Part shown: piece by piece, positions 42,978-51,702 of the stretch
How positions within the stretch are numbered: position 1 is the stretch's first letter
How the letters are laid out: every line of letters starts with the position of its first letter
Origin: Deltaproteobacteria bacterium
GTDB lineage: Bacteria > Desulfobacterota > Desulfobulbia > Desulfobulbales > Desulfurivibrionaceae
NCBI GenBank assembly: GCA_021847425.1
Contig: JAJZRF010000003.1
Location: 1-64,000, forward strand
DNA: 64,000 nt
Direction of reading: 5' to 3'
The notes under the pieces: model-generated
Seen by the model: only the letters and a program-made list of their open reading frames with translations
Told to the model about the DNA's origin: nothing
Databases searched by the model: none
Translations under genes and position numbers: made by a program

Positions 42978-43610
42978 TCACCCAGCCAGAACTGCCTCTA
43001 TCCGGGAAAATGGGATGACCCCGGCCCTGAGCAGACAAACCTTGCCCTTCTGATAGCCCAGAAGAGTAGAACCCTGGCCGCCCGGAGTTTCGCCGCCATC
43101 AATGACAACATCCACCCCCGCACCCAGCTGGGCAAACACCCCGTCGGCCGTCACCGCAGCCGGGTATCCGGAAAAATTAGCGCTGGTCGCCGTTATCGGC
43201 TGGCCAAAGGCCCTTACAAGTTTCCGGGCCACGGGGTGGGAAGATATCCGGATTCCGATGGTGGACCGGTACCCGGTGAGCATTTCAGGCAATGCCGCAG
43301 CCCCGGGAAAAACAAGGGTCAATGGTCCAGGCCAGAACTTCCGCATGAGAATGGGAAAAACAGGGGGAATCTCCGCGACAAGACCGGAAAGCTGGGACAA
43401 CTCGTCGATAATCAGCAAAACCGGCTTGTCGGAAGAGCGTCCCTTCAAGGCGAAAAGACGGGTGAGAGCGGCCCGGTTGAAAGGGTCAACCGCCAGGCCG
43501 TAATATGTTTCCGTGGGAAAGGCGACAACCCCTCCAGCCCGAAGAACCGCACAGGCCCGGGCCAGGGCCTCGTCTGTCACTTGATCTCCCGCCACGGGTT
43601 GCCCGGTCAC
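42978..43610 (-). CDS. tsaC: Threonylcarbamoyl-AMP synthase TsaC (Sua5/YrdC)
   Basis: 210 residues. Makes threonylcarbamoyl-AMP from Thr, bicarbonate and ATP, the first step of t6A. Seen: VVAFPTETYYGLAVDP, LKGRSSDKPV, WPGPLTLVF, IGIRISSHPVARKL, ATSANFSG and GQGSTLL. The Sua5 C-terminal domain is absent. Its ATG overlaps the purE stop by 4 bp (ATGA), so it belongs to the purD-purE-tsaC operon. Confidence 0.95.
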   Translation of the reverse strand: MTGQPVAGDQVTDEALARACAVLRAGGVVAFPTETYYGLAVDPFNRAALTRLFALKGRSSDKPVLLIIDELSQLSGLVAEIPPVFPILMRKFWPGPLTLVFPGAAALPEMLTGYRSTIGIRISSHPVARKLVRAFGQPITATSANFSGYPAAVTADGVFAQLGAGVDVVIDGGETPGGQGSTLLGYQKGKVCLLRAGVIPFSRIEAVLAG

Positions 43611-44095
43611 AGGCTCGCAACAAGACGCTGCGCCTTTTCTTCAACTTCACGGGCCATCTCTTCTTTAAAGGCGACAAGCCTTGCCGCCAACCGGGCATCA
43701 CCAAGCGCCAGGATCTGCGCCGCAAGAATTGCCCCGTTTTTCGCCCCGGCCTTGCCGATGCCCATGGTGGCCACCGGCACCCCGGGCGGCATCTGCACCG
43801 TGGAAAGCAGGGCATCAAGGCCGTTTAAGGAAGAGGAATCCACCGGCACCCCGATAACAGGCAGGATGGTATGGGCCGCCAGAACTCCGGCCAGATGGGC
43901 GGCCATCCCGGCTGCGGCGATGATTATTTTCAGACCGCGGTCCTTGGCGCTGCTTGCGTATTCCATGGCCCGCGCCGGACTGCGATGGGCCGAAGCCACC
44001 GTTATTTCAAAGGGAATGTCCATCTTCTTCAAAAAATCCAAGCAACCCTGCATAACCGGCAGATCAGAATCACTGCCCATGACAATGCCAACCAT
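43607..44095 (-). CDS. purE: N5-CAIR mutase PurE
   Basis: 162 residues. Class I PurE with MVGIVMGSDSDLPVMQG, the SAHRSPARAM loop, AAAGMAAHLAGVLAA, VIGVPV and MPPGVPVATMGIGKAGAKNGAI. Converts N5-CAIR to CAIR; no purK is visible in the window. It lies 3 bp after purD and overlaps tsaC. Confidence 0.97.
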   Translation of the reverse strand: MVGIVMGSDSDLPVMQGCLDFLKKMDIPFEITVASAHRSPARAMEYASSAKDRGLKIIIAAAGMAAHLAGVLAAHTILPVIGVPVDSSSLNGLDALLSTVQMPPGVPVATMGIGKAGAKNGAILAAQILALGDARLAARLVAFKEEMAREVEEKAQRLVASL

Positions 44096-44098
44096 GAT

Positions 44099-45382
44099 TC
44101 ACTCTCCTTTTCGGGCCAAGGCCTTCCGGCCGATATCCCTCCGATAATAACAGCCGTCCCAGCTGATCTCCTCGGCGGCCTTGTAAGCCTTGCCAATAGC
44201 CTCCTGCAACGTATCGCCAATGGCGGTCACGCCCAAGACCCGCCCGCCATTGGTGACAACAGCATCGCCCTTAACTGCGGTACCCGCGTGGAAAACCACC
44301 ACATCCTGGTGCTGTCCCGCCTTGGCAAGACCCTCGATGGGTTTGCCGTTTTCGTATTTTCCGGGATACCCTCCGGCCGCCATGACCACACAGACTGTGG
44401 GCCGCGGATCAATCTCCAGGGCAATGTCGGCCAGACGGCCATCAATCACTGCCTCCATGACCTCCACCAGATCGGTTTTAAGCCGCATGAGCAGAGGCTG
44501 GGCTTCGGGATCGCCAAACCGGCAGTTGAACTCAAGCACCTTGACCACCCCATTGTCAATCATCAGGCCGGCATAGAGCACGCCCTTGTACGGGCACCCT
44601 TCCGCCGCCAGCCCCTTGACCGTCGGCAGCATCACGGTTTCCATAACCTGCCGGTGCAGAGGTTCGGTCACCACCGGCGCAGGGGAATAGGCGCCCATGC
44701 CGCCGGTGTTCGGGCCCTTGTCGCCATCAAAAATCGCCTTATGGTCCTGGGAGGTTGGCAGGGGCAGCACCGTCTCTCCATCGGTGAAGGCCAGAAAAGA
44801 GGCCTCCTCCCCACGGAGAAACTCCTCGACCACCACCCGGCTGCCTGCCTCGCCAAAGGCCTTTTCCTTCATGAACAGGTCCACCGCCGCCTTGGCCTCG
44901 GCAATGGTCCGGGCCACCACCACACCCTTGCCCGCAGCCAGACCGTCGGTCTTAACGACCAGCGGCGCAGCCTGCTTTTCAATATACCGAAGCGCCTCTT
45001 CCCTGTCCGTAAAGGTCGCGTAAAAAGCAGAAGGGATATGATATTTTTCAAGCAGATCCTTCATGAAGACCTTGCTTCCTTCCAGGGTGGCGGCGTTGCG
45101 CCGCGGGCCGAATACCCGCAACCCTTTTTCTTCAAAATGATCGGCAATTCCCAAGGCAAGAGGAACTTCTGGCCCAACCACGGTGAGATCAATCCCTTCA
45201 GCCTTGGCAAAGTCCGCAAGCGCATCAATGGCGGTGGCGCTGATCTTGACGCAGGTTGCCAAAGCGCTGATGCCGGCATTGCCCGGAGCACAAAAAATCT
45301 TCGTCACTCTGGGGCTCTGCCGCAATTTCCAGACCAGGGCATGCTCCCTGCCCCCCGAACCAACAACCAGAATCTTCATCAA
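44099..45382 (-). CDS. purD: Phosphoribosylamine-glycine ligase PurD
   Basis: 427 residues. ATP-grasp enzyme of purine synthesis: MKILVVGSGGREHALVWKL, VGPEVPLALGI, FGPRRNAATLEGSK, LVVKTDGLAAGKGVVVA, GPNTGGMGAYSPAP, and GFPGKYENGKPI-like GGYPGKYE. AGGAGG lies six bases before the first of two adjacent ATGs. First gene of the operon with purE and tsaC. Confidence 0.97.
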   Translation of the reverse strand: MMKILVVGSGGREHALVWKLRQSPRVTKIFCAPGNAGISALATCVKISATAIDALADFAKAEGIDLTVVGPEVPLALGIADHFEEKGLRVFGPRRNAATLEGSKVFMKDLLEKYHIPSAFYATFTDREEALRYIEKQAAPLVVKTDGLAAGKGVVVARTIAEAKAAVDLFMKEKAFGEAGSRVVVEEFLRGEEASFLAFTDGETVLPLPTSQDHKAIFDGDKGPNTGGMGAYSPAPVVTEPLHRQVMETVMLPTVKGLAAEGCPYKGVLYAGLMIDNGVVKVLEFNCRFGDPEAQPLLMRLKTDLVEVMEAVIDGRLADIALEIDPRPTVCVVMAAGGYPGKYENGKPIEGLAKAGQHQDVVVFHAGTAVKGDAVVTNGGRVLGVTAIGDTLQEAIGKAYKAAEEISWDGCYYRRDIGRKALARKGE

Positions 45383-45681
45383 AAACCTCCTCGGCTTCTT
45401 TCTGCGATGCGCTATTATCTCCTTGGAGTCATTGGGAAATGCTCCCGTAACGGAGTGGGGTATTTTACCTTAAAATCGCCTGGCAAGAAAGCATAAACCG
45501 TTGGCGCAAAATAATGTCGTCACCTGAATGGCCAGAGCGGCAACGACGGCGCAAGAAGCCGCATCAAAAAACAGAGGTTGTTTCGCAACAGCTTCTAAAA
45601 TCCAACCGTTCCAGCCACCGCCCAACAAGTATTTGGCCTCTGTCAGGGACATCCTTCTTGCCTGCAGAAAAAACTTTAGCC
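45383..45681. other. Non-coding gap upstream of purD
   Basis: AT-richer DNA between the divergent purD and tetR-family genes. It holds the purD ribosome site and a small GCTCCCGTAACGGAG palindrome near 45438. One 60-72-codon frame on the minus strand lacks a ribosome site. I see no convincing gene or RNA. Confidence 0.6.
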
Positions 45682-45710
45682 TTGACACCCGTCCCTTCCC
45701 CCTCTATTAT
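45682..45710 (+). promoter_or_regulatory. Promoter of the FadR-like regulator gene
   Basis: TTGACA (45682-45687) and TATTAT (45705-45710) with exactly 17 bp between; near-consensus. The predicted start is near 45717, just before the operator. Confidence 0.8.
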
Positions 45711-45722
45711 AGGCACAAAAAT

Positions 45723-45740
45723 GAATGAATACGCATTCAT
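45723..45740 (+). promoter_or_regulatory. FadR-type operator (autoregulatory)
   Basis: GAATGAATACGCATTCAT holds the inverted repeat ATGAAT-ACGC-ATTCAT at 45725-45740. It resembles the TGAATGAATA-n-TCATTCA site of Bacillus FadR, a close relative of the encoded protein. Placed just after the transcription start, it would allow autorepression. Confidence 0.7.
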
Positions 45741-45788
45741 AAGACAACGCGCTTTTCTCCCGTCACCTCTGCTCATCCTGCGAAATCC

Positions 45789-46403
45789 ATGAGAACATCG
45801 GACAAACATTCAAAGATCATCGAAGCAGCCATCACCGTTTTTGCCCGAAAAGGGTTTTTCAGCGCCCGCATTTCCGATATCGCCAAGGAAGCACAGGTGG
45901 CCGACGGAACCATCTATCTGTACTTCAACAACAAATACGACATCCTCATTTCCCTGTTCGAGGAAGAGATCGGCAAGATCATCCTGGAGGTCAAGCTTCT
46001 CATCGAAAAAGAGAGCGACCCCCGGAAGATGCTCCAGATTTTCGCCCTGCACCACATGCAGCTCATGGAGGAACAAAAAGAGCTTGCCGAGGTTCTGCAG
46101 ATGGAGCTGCGGCAGAGCAACAAATTCATGAGAGAGTACAGAAATACGAAGTTTATTGAATACGTGGATGTGGTCTCCGCCATTATCCACAAGGGCCAGG
46201 AAGAGGGGGTGTTCCGCAAGAGCCTCCTGCCGGGCGTGTTCAAGCGGGCCTTTTTCGGCGCTCTGGATGAAACATCCAGGCTCTGGGTTCTGTCGCCGGA
46301 CCACAGCTATACCATTGACGAAGCGGCCCGGCAGATCAGCGATATCTTCACCTTCGGAATCATGACGGCCTCGCCAGAAGGGGAGAAGGTCACAGGTCCG
46401 TAA
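45789..46403 (+). CDS. TetR-family regulator, FadR-like (fatty acid metabolism)
   Basis: 204 residues. N-terminal HTH (KIIEAAITVFARKGFFSARISDIAKEAQVADGTIYLYF) and a ligand domain with MELRQSNKFM and FGALDETSRLWVL, strongly reminiscent of Bacillus subtilis FadR (acyl-CoA-responsive repressor of fatty acid degradation). The match plus the operator form the basis of the call. No fatty-acid genes lie nearby in the window, so targets other than itself are unknown. Confidence 0.82.
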   Translation: MRTSDKHSKIIEAAITVFARKGFFSARISDIAKEAQVADGTIYLYFNNKYDILISLFEEEIGKIILEVKLLIEKESDPRKMLQIFALHHMQLMEEQKELAEVLQMELRQSNKFMREYRNTKFIEYVDVVSAIIHKGQEEGVFRKSLLPGVFKRAFFGALDETSRLWVLSPDHSYTIDEAARQISDIFTFGIMTASPEGEKVTGP

Positions 46404-46433
46404 CACTGGATCGAAAAGAACAAAGAAACAACC

Positions 46434-46463
46434 GTTGAAATCGCGGCTTTTTGCGATTTCAAC
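46434..46463. terminator. Hairpin between tetR and greA
   Basis: A perfect 11 bp stem GTTGAAATCGC/GCGATTTCAAC with an 8-nt loop lies between the convergent genes. There is no long T-tract on either side, so it may be a bidirectional weak terminator. Confidence 0.5.
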
Positions 46464-46518
46464 AATCATGGCTGAAACTCAGGCCTGATTCCGGTTCCCA
46501 AACAAATTCCCTGCGACA

Positions 46519-47004
46519 TCAAGCACGGTCTGGCGGCTTGATATCCATGACCTCCAGCTGCCGCACCCCGCCCGGAGTTTTCACGGTTATCTCGTCGCCC
46601 ACGCTTTTACCGATCATCGCCCGGCCAATCGGGGAAAGAACGGAAATACTGCCCTTGCTCACGTCCGCCTCTTCCGGCCCCAAAAGCTGATAGCGCACCT
46701 CGTCATCCGTATCCAGATCGACAAGGGAGACAACCGTGCCGAAAACCACCCGGGAACAGTCCACGCTTGAGCAGTCAATAACCTCGGCCCGGCCGAGCTT
46801 GTCCTTGAGCTCCATGAGCCGCCCTTCGATGTGCGCCTGACGCTCCTTGGCCGCATGGTACTCGGCGTTTTCCTTCAAATCGCCGTGCCCCCGCGCCACC
46901 TCAATCGCCTCAATGACCGCGGGCCGCTCTTTCTTCTGCAGCCGGTCGAGTTCCTGACGCAATCTGGCATATCCCTCCTGAGACATGGGAATACGCTCAA
47001 CCAT
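46519..47004 (-). CDS. greA: Transcription elongation factor GreA
   Basis: 161 residues. N-terminal antiparallel coiled coil (MSQEGYARLRQELDRLQKKERPAVIEAIEVARGHGDLKENAEY) with the acidic tip residues, then the FKBP-like C-terminal domain ending VRQLEVMDI. It rescues backtracked RNA polymerase by cleaving the transcript end. AAGGAGGGTG precedes the ATG. It is upstream of nothing else on this strand; a structured repeat precedes it. Confidence 0.97.
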   Translation of the reverse strand: MVERIPMSQEGYARLRQELDRLQKKERPAVIEAIEVARGHGDLKENAEYHAAKERQAHIEGRLMELKDKLGRAEVIDCSSVDCSRVVFGTVVSLVDLDTDDEVRYQLLGPEEADVSKGSISVLSPIGRAMIGKSVGDEITVKTPGGVRQLEVMDIKPPDRA

Positions 47005-47037
47005 AACACCCTCCTTGCCAAGACAATAGCTCTATAA

Positions 47038-47202
47038 GCCGTTGTCCGGATGTATATAATATTTGGAATATCGTGATCGGCAGCAGTGCCAACGGCGTAG
47101 GAGCCGGTCGCTCTTTGTCCGTCCATGGAGCGAGCGACACTAGGCCATCCATGGCCGTCGTAACAAAACAGTCACAGCAATGGTTATTTCTAACGGCTCC
47201 TA
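47038..47202 (-). repeat. Structured intergenic element, family 2, copy E (TPR gene-greA)
   Basis: Two hairpins. On the minus strand the first has a perfect 9 bp base TAGGAGCCG/CGGCTCCTA (47202-47194 with 47106-47098). The second has GCCGTTG/CAACGGC (47096-47090 with 47044-47038). The conserved string CACTGCTGCCGA lies inside the second (near 47088-47077). Inner arms contain GAGCGA/TCGCTC and GGCCAT/ATGGCC. It lies in the greA leader. Confidence 0.75.
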
Positions 47203-47262
47203 AAAAAAATGGCCGTTTTCCCGGCAGGCAATCACAGGTGTGAGTCCCCCGGCTAAAACGGC
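47203..47262 (-). terminator. Terminator of the TPR gene
   Basis: On the minus strand GCCGTTTTAGCCGG ... CCGGGAAAACGGC encloses a second stem, TCACA-CC-TGTGA. It is followed by CATTTTTTTTA. The T-tract runs directly into the outer stem of element E. The rest of 47263-47391 shows nothing further. Confidence 0.7.
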
Positions 47263-47391
47263 AAAAATCCTTTTTACACATCCTCTGCCCGCCAGTCCTC
47301 CAATGATTAGAAGCAACGGCCGACAACAAGTCTTTCAATTAGCACAGGGGCAGAAAGATTGCAAGGGAAAGCGCACCGGAAAAACCAACGC

Positions 47392-50300
47392 CTACCAGCG
47401 ATAAACAGCCGAAAGAACAAACTCCTTGGCCCGGTACTCCGGGCCCGAGGTAAGCTCTGTTGTCGCGGAAAAAATAACCTGCGGCACATACTCCACGAAA
47501 AAACCACCCTTCCAGGTTTGCATGGCATATCCCATGTCATCATAGACAACCGCGTATTCAAGGTCATAGTACCGGGGAACCCCGCGCCGGAACTGATCAT
47601 CGGAAAGCTGGTGCTTGAAATATACGCTGAAGCGGTTCTGCCAGTAATTCATCGGAGTCCAATAGGGGTGGTCGGAGGCGGAAAACCTGTCCGGCAACAA
47701 GGGGCCTGTCCCTCTTCCCTCGGCGGTGTCCTTAAAATCGTACGTATAGCTGAATTTCAAAAATGCCGGATCAAAGAAAAGCAGATAGGCCGCCCAGAAG
47801 TCATAGCCCGTCATGCTGTTATCGTCGGAAAAATTGCGACAGAGATACCCGCCTCCCGCCTGAACGCTGGACACCATATCCAAGACAAAATCCGCCCTGT
47901 AATCCTGCTGCACGATATTCCGGTTGAGGCTGGCCAGGGTGTCGTGATTGACATCCCGGTCATAGGATAGAGTCCCGGTCAACCGGTCTCCCAGGCGACC
48001 CTCCGCGGCCATCTTAAGAAGAGCGGTGTTGGGCTGGCTGTTTTCCCGCAACTCCGATCCTGCCGCACCGCGCAAGAGAAGTTGCTCGTTGATATTGGCC
48101 GAATAGGAAACAAGGGCGCGGTCCCCGAGAATCTTCCCGCTGCCGCCAGGATCCCGGTAGTTAAGCCTGGCGAGATTCACCTCCAGATCATGCTGCAGAT
48201 AGGGCGAATACTGCAGACTGGTCTCTTCCCAGGTTTTGGTGATCGCCTTATAGCCCCCCCGGCCCTCCTCGCTGAGATAGCCATACCCCAGAGTGGCCCT
48301 GGGTTGACGCTTCAATTCATTTCTCTGCCTGGCCTCAGCCAAGCCGGGGAAGTCGCTGCCGGCACCGCTTATCTCCTCATAGAGCGCCGCCTCCTGACCC
48401 AGCTGCCCGAATCTGCTGTAAATCCCGGCAAGGTCAAACTGCAGGGAAACGTCCGCGGGATATTCCCGCAGCAAGGTCCGGAAATAATTTGCCGCCGCCA
48501 GATATTCGCGATGCATCACTGCCTGCCTGGCGGCTTCCTCCAAGGCAAACCGTCTGTGCCAACGATATCTGGCATAGAGCGGAATCGCCAGCTGGTTACG
48601 CGCCTCGGCCCTTTGCCCGGAGTCAAGCACAGCCTTTGGCTCCATCAGCGCATCAACCGCAGTCTGCCGGTCGATCTTGGCAACGGTCGCCCGGGTCCAG
48701 AGACCAGGCTCTTTGTCTTTGGGCAACGCCACGCCCCGTTCCCGTCCCAAGGCCGCGATAGTGTCCGCCAGCGAAGGTTGCAGAAAAGCATCGTACACTG
48801 CCACGGACTTTTCCCACTCGTGCTCTGCCCACAGAATCCGCGCCTTGAGCAGGACCATGTCCGGGCGCGCCGCAATCTGAGGGAAGCGTTCTTCCACCGC
48901 CCTGGCCTCGGCAAGCCGGCCGCGTTTGAAAAGCTGCCGGGCAAGACGCACGACGGCAAACTCCTGCTCCGGGAAATCCCTGACAATACCCTGCCAGATG
49001 CCAATGGCCGCGTCGATCTCGCCATTGGCCTCCCGGGCCGAGGCAAACAGGGAGCGGATCGTAACCGACTCGGGATACTGGCGGCTGGCCAGCTCCGCCC
49101 TGGCGCACAGCTCGGCAACCAACCCCTCCTTTTTCAAGCCCCTCAAAAGATCAAGCTCAAGGCCCTGATCCTGGGTAAATTCCGCCACTATTCGCTGAAA
49201 AAGTTTCTTTTCCGCCCCGCGCTTTCCCTGCTCGCGATACATGCGCAGCAGAAGCAGGTCTGCCTCGGGTTTGCCGCGCTGACCCGGCAAAGACGCGGCT
49301 ATCTGTTCGGCCTCGGCATGCTGCCCATCCGCGAACAACAGCCGGGCGCGGAGCAGGTCGACCTCCCTGCGCAGCAGCGATAGCGGCGGCAGCGATAGCG
49401 GCGGCAGCGATAGCGGCGGCAGCGATAGCGGCGGCAGCGATAGCGGCGGCAGCGATAGCGGCGGCAAACCGCCCCCAGACCCGCTCGACAGCTCACTGGC
49501 CAACTGCCCCAAGACCTTGACTGCCTCCCCGGTCTCGCCCTCAGCCGCAAGCAACCGTGCCCGCAACAGACTGGGGTCAAACACCTCCTTGCCCGGAACT
49601 CCGATCTTCCGGGGAGCTGCGGAACCCTGCCGCTTGCCCTTGCCTTCCTGTTGCGTCAGTTGCCCGAGCCAGACCCGGGCATCGGCAAAACGTTTTTCCT
49701 CAAGGGCCAAGGCAAATAAACGATCCAGAACCGTCTCGTCCTGCGGATGATGGAGATAGGCCTGCCGCAACACCTGCTCCGCCTCATAGGGCAACCCGCT
49801 CTGCCGGTACGTCTCTGCCAAGCCTAAAAAAGCAGCTTTGGCCAGCTCTCCCTCAGCCTGGGCCTTTGCAAGTACTCCGGCATAATGTTCCCTGGCCGCG
49901 GCATAGGAAGCGGTCTCAAACAAGGCCTTGGCGATGAGCAGCTGGGTCTGCGGAGATTCGCACAGTTCGGGAAATTTTTCCTGCAGCCGGGCAAGGTGAC
50001 TCTCGGTTTTCCTGAGCAACCCAAGCTCCCCTGCCAGCTGGACACAGCGCAGCCTGATCATGCCCGTTTCGCCGGGTCCGTCCAGAAGCTGCTCATACAG
50101 GGCCAGGGCCTTGCCGGAACGGCCGAGCCGCTCGTTCACCAAGGCTTGCCCCGCCAGAATCTCCGGCGTCCTTACGCCAAGAACTTCCAGCCGGGAAAAC
50201 AGATCCAGGCTCTTGGCCAGATCCCCGCGATCAAGGGACATAAAAGCCAATTTCTTGAGAACCGTCCTGTTTCCAGGCTCCATTTTAAACAGGAGCTCAA

Positions 50301-51639
50301 GCACTTCGAGGAGTTTTTGCCTGCGCTCCAGATGGGCCCACACGGCGTTGGCCTCATCGTCATTGCCGCTCGCCAGGAGATCCTTAGCCCGTCTGGCCAG
50401 GATCTTCGGGTCGTCCGGGGTAACCGCCAGAATCTGGTCATACAGGGCGACAGCCTCCCGGAGCTCGCCGTTGGCCTCGTAACGGCCGGCTCCCCGCGCC
50501 AGGTTCTCAAGGTCGGGCGCGGGTCCAGGGCTACGCCCCGGGACCGCCACCTCCGGCTTGTTTCCCAGAGCGGCGTGGATATCGATCACCTGATGCAACA
50601 CCTCTTTATCCTCGGGCTTCAGGGAGATATACCGTTCATAATAGGCAAGGGCCTCGGGGAGACGGGAAAGACCGGCATAGATCTGGCCAAGGCGCTTGAG
50701 AAGCCGAGGGGAGGAGGGCTCCTTCTCAACAAGAGGAAGAAGATAGACCAAGGCATCCTCCCCCTTGCCGCCCTTCAAATAATAGGCGGTCAACCGCTCT
50801 TTTGCCTCGGGGCTCGGAGAGATGCGCGCCAACCGCTGCCAGAATTCAATCGCTTGGCTTTCGAGCCCTGATTTGTCATATGCCTGGGCCGTTTTGAGCA
50901 AAATTGCCGGGTCAGTCGGCTTTTCCAAAGCCAGAGCGGCAAAATGGACCCTGGCCTTGTCATAGGATCCCATCTCGTAATAGAGATTGCCCAGCTCTTC
51001 CCGCAGGGCCAGCCGGGAGGGGTCCTGCCGGAGCAGGGCTTCCAGCATGGCTGCGGCTTCACCCTTCTTCTGCTGGGCAAGAAGCGCGGAAGCCGCACCC
51101 CGCAAGGCCTGGAGATTGCCGGGCTCCCGCTGGAGAACCTTTTTGTACAGCTCTGCCGCCCGGGCGCCATTGCCCTGGCTCCTGCTCGCCTCTGCCAGGG
51201 CCAGCAGATACTGGAGATTCCGGGGAGCCGCCTCAACCAGCAATTCCAGATGGGGAAGGGCGGCATCTTCCCTTTTCAGCTGCAAAAGAATAGTGACCAG
51301 CTCCCACCGGGCAGCATCGAGTCCCTCCCGCATGGTCAACAAAGTCTTGTAGACAGGAACCGCCTCGGCAAGCCTGCCGTTGCGCACCAGCGCCCGCCCC
51401 TGATCCCATAAATCCTTCCAGGCGACATCCTTGTCCTCCTTGAGCTGGATGGTTCGCGCCGGAACAGCCTGTTTTTCCGGCAATCCGGAAGGCTCGGCCG
51501 CATATCCCGGAGCAGGAAGGAGGAGATGGGCAAACAGAAAAGAAACAACCACTAAAACCAAGGCGGGGGTTCTCGCCCGCAGGACGGCCAGGCAAGGCAG
51601 GGGGGGGCGCAGGAAGAAGATGGGCGATCTGATCAACAT
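47392..51639 (-). CDS. Large TPR outer-membrane protein with C-terminal beta-barrel
   Basis: 1415 residues with a signal sequence (VLVVVSFLFAHLLLPAPGYA). Residues about 60-1000 are tandem TPR helices (AELYKKVLQREPGNLQALRGAA and many similar). The last 300 residues alternate strands rich in Tyr, Phe and Gly and end SAVYRW, typical of an outer-membrane barrel. The layout resembles PgaA or BcsC exopolysaccharide export proteins, but no synthase is nearby. A loop near residues 720-755 contains six LPPLS repeats encoded by a 15-bp tandem repeat. It lies 63 bp after the DegT aminotransferase gene. Confidence 0.82.
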   Translation of the reverse strand: MLIRSPIFFLRPPLPCLAVLRARTPALVLVVVSFLFAHLLLPAPGYAAEPSGLPEKQAVPARTIQLKEDKDVAWKDLWDQGRALVRNGRLAEAVPVYKTLLTMREGLDAARWELVTILLQLKREDAALPHLELLVEAAPRNLQYLLALAEASRSQGNGARAAELYKKVLQREPGNLQALRGAASALLAQQKKGEAAAMLEALLRQDPSRLALREELGNLYYEMGSYDKARVHFAALALEKPTDPAILLKTAQAYDKSGLESQAIEFWQRLARISPSPEAKERLTAYYLKGGKGEDALVYLLPLVEKEPSSPRLLKRLGQIYAGLSRLPEALAYYERYISLKPEDKEVLHQVIDIHAALGNKPEVAVPGRSPGPAPDLENLARGAGRYEANGELREAVALYDQILAVTPDDPKILARRAKDLLASGNDDEANAVWAHLERRQKLLEVLELLFKMEPGNRTVLKKLAFMSLDRGDLAKSLDLFSRLEVLGVRTPEILAGQALVNERLGRSGKALALYEQLLDGPGETGMIRLRCVQLAGELGLLRKTESHLARLQEKFPELCESPQTQLLIAKALFETASYAAAREHYAGVLAKAQAEGELAKAAFLGLAETYRQSGLPYEAEQVLRQAYLHHPQDETVLDRLFALALEEKRFADARVWLGQLTQQEGKGKRQGSAAPRKIGVPGKEVFDPSLLRARLLAAEGETGEAVKVLGQLASELSSGSGGGLPPLSLPPLSLPPLSLPPLSLPPLSLPPLSLLRREVDLLRARLLFADGQHAEAEQIAASLPGQRGKPEADLLLLRMYREQGKRGAEKKLFQRIVAEFTQDQGLELDLLRGLKKEGLVAELCARAELASRQYPESVTIRSLFASAREANGEIDAAIGIWQGIVRDFPEQEFAVVRLARQLFKRGRLAEARAVEERFPQIAARPDMVLLKARILWAEHEWEKSVAVYDAFLQPSLADTIAALGRERGVALPKDKEPGLWTRATVAKIDRQTAVDALMEPKAVLDSGQRAEARNQLAIPLYARYRWHRRFALEEAARQAVMHREYLAAANYFRTLLREYPADVSLQFDLAGIYSRFGQLGQEAALYEEISGAGSDFPGLAEARQRNELKRQPRATLGYGYLSEEGRGGYKAITKTWEETSLQYSPYLQHDLEVNLARLNYRDPGGSGKILGDRALVSYSANINEQLLLRGAAGSELRENSQPNTALLKMAAEGRLGDRLTGTLSYDRDVNHDTLASLNRNIVQQDYRADFVLDMVSSVQAGGGYLCRNFSDDNSMTGYDFWAAYLLFFDPAFLKFSYTYDFKDTAEGRGTGPLLPDRFSASDHPYWTPMNYWQNRFSVYFKHQLSDDQFRRGVPRYYDLEYAVVYDDMGYAMQTWKGGFFVEYVPQVIFSATTELTSGPEYRAKEFVLSAVYRW
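49376..49465 (-). repeat. Six perfect 15-bp tandem repeats inside the TPR gene
   Basis: The unit AGCGATAGCGGCGGC (plus strand) occurs six times without a mismatch. On the minus strand each codes LPPLS. The period is a multiple of three, so copy number changes would alter loop length without frameshift. Confidence 0.97.
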
Positions 51640-51702
51640 CAGCTGGGGTGTCCTTTTGGCAACCGTAAAAAGGACCGGCTTAAGAAGCTTAAAAAAATGG
51701 GT

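Noticed and set aside
45470-45688. A 60-72-codon minus-strand frame upstream of purD
   Set aside because: No ribosome site at a usable distance, no conserved motif, and it overlaps the tetR-family promoter on the other strand.
47203-47262. The nested hairpin after the TPR gene as a riboswitch
   Set aside because: It lies after the gene and ends in a T-tract, so a terminator explains it; no known aptamer core was recognised.
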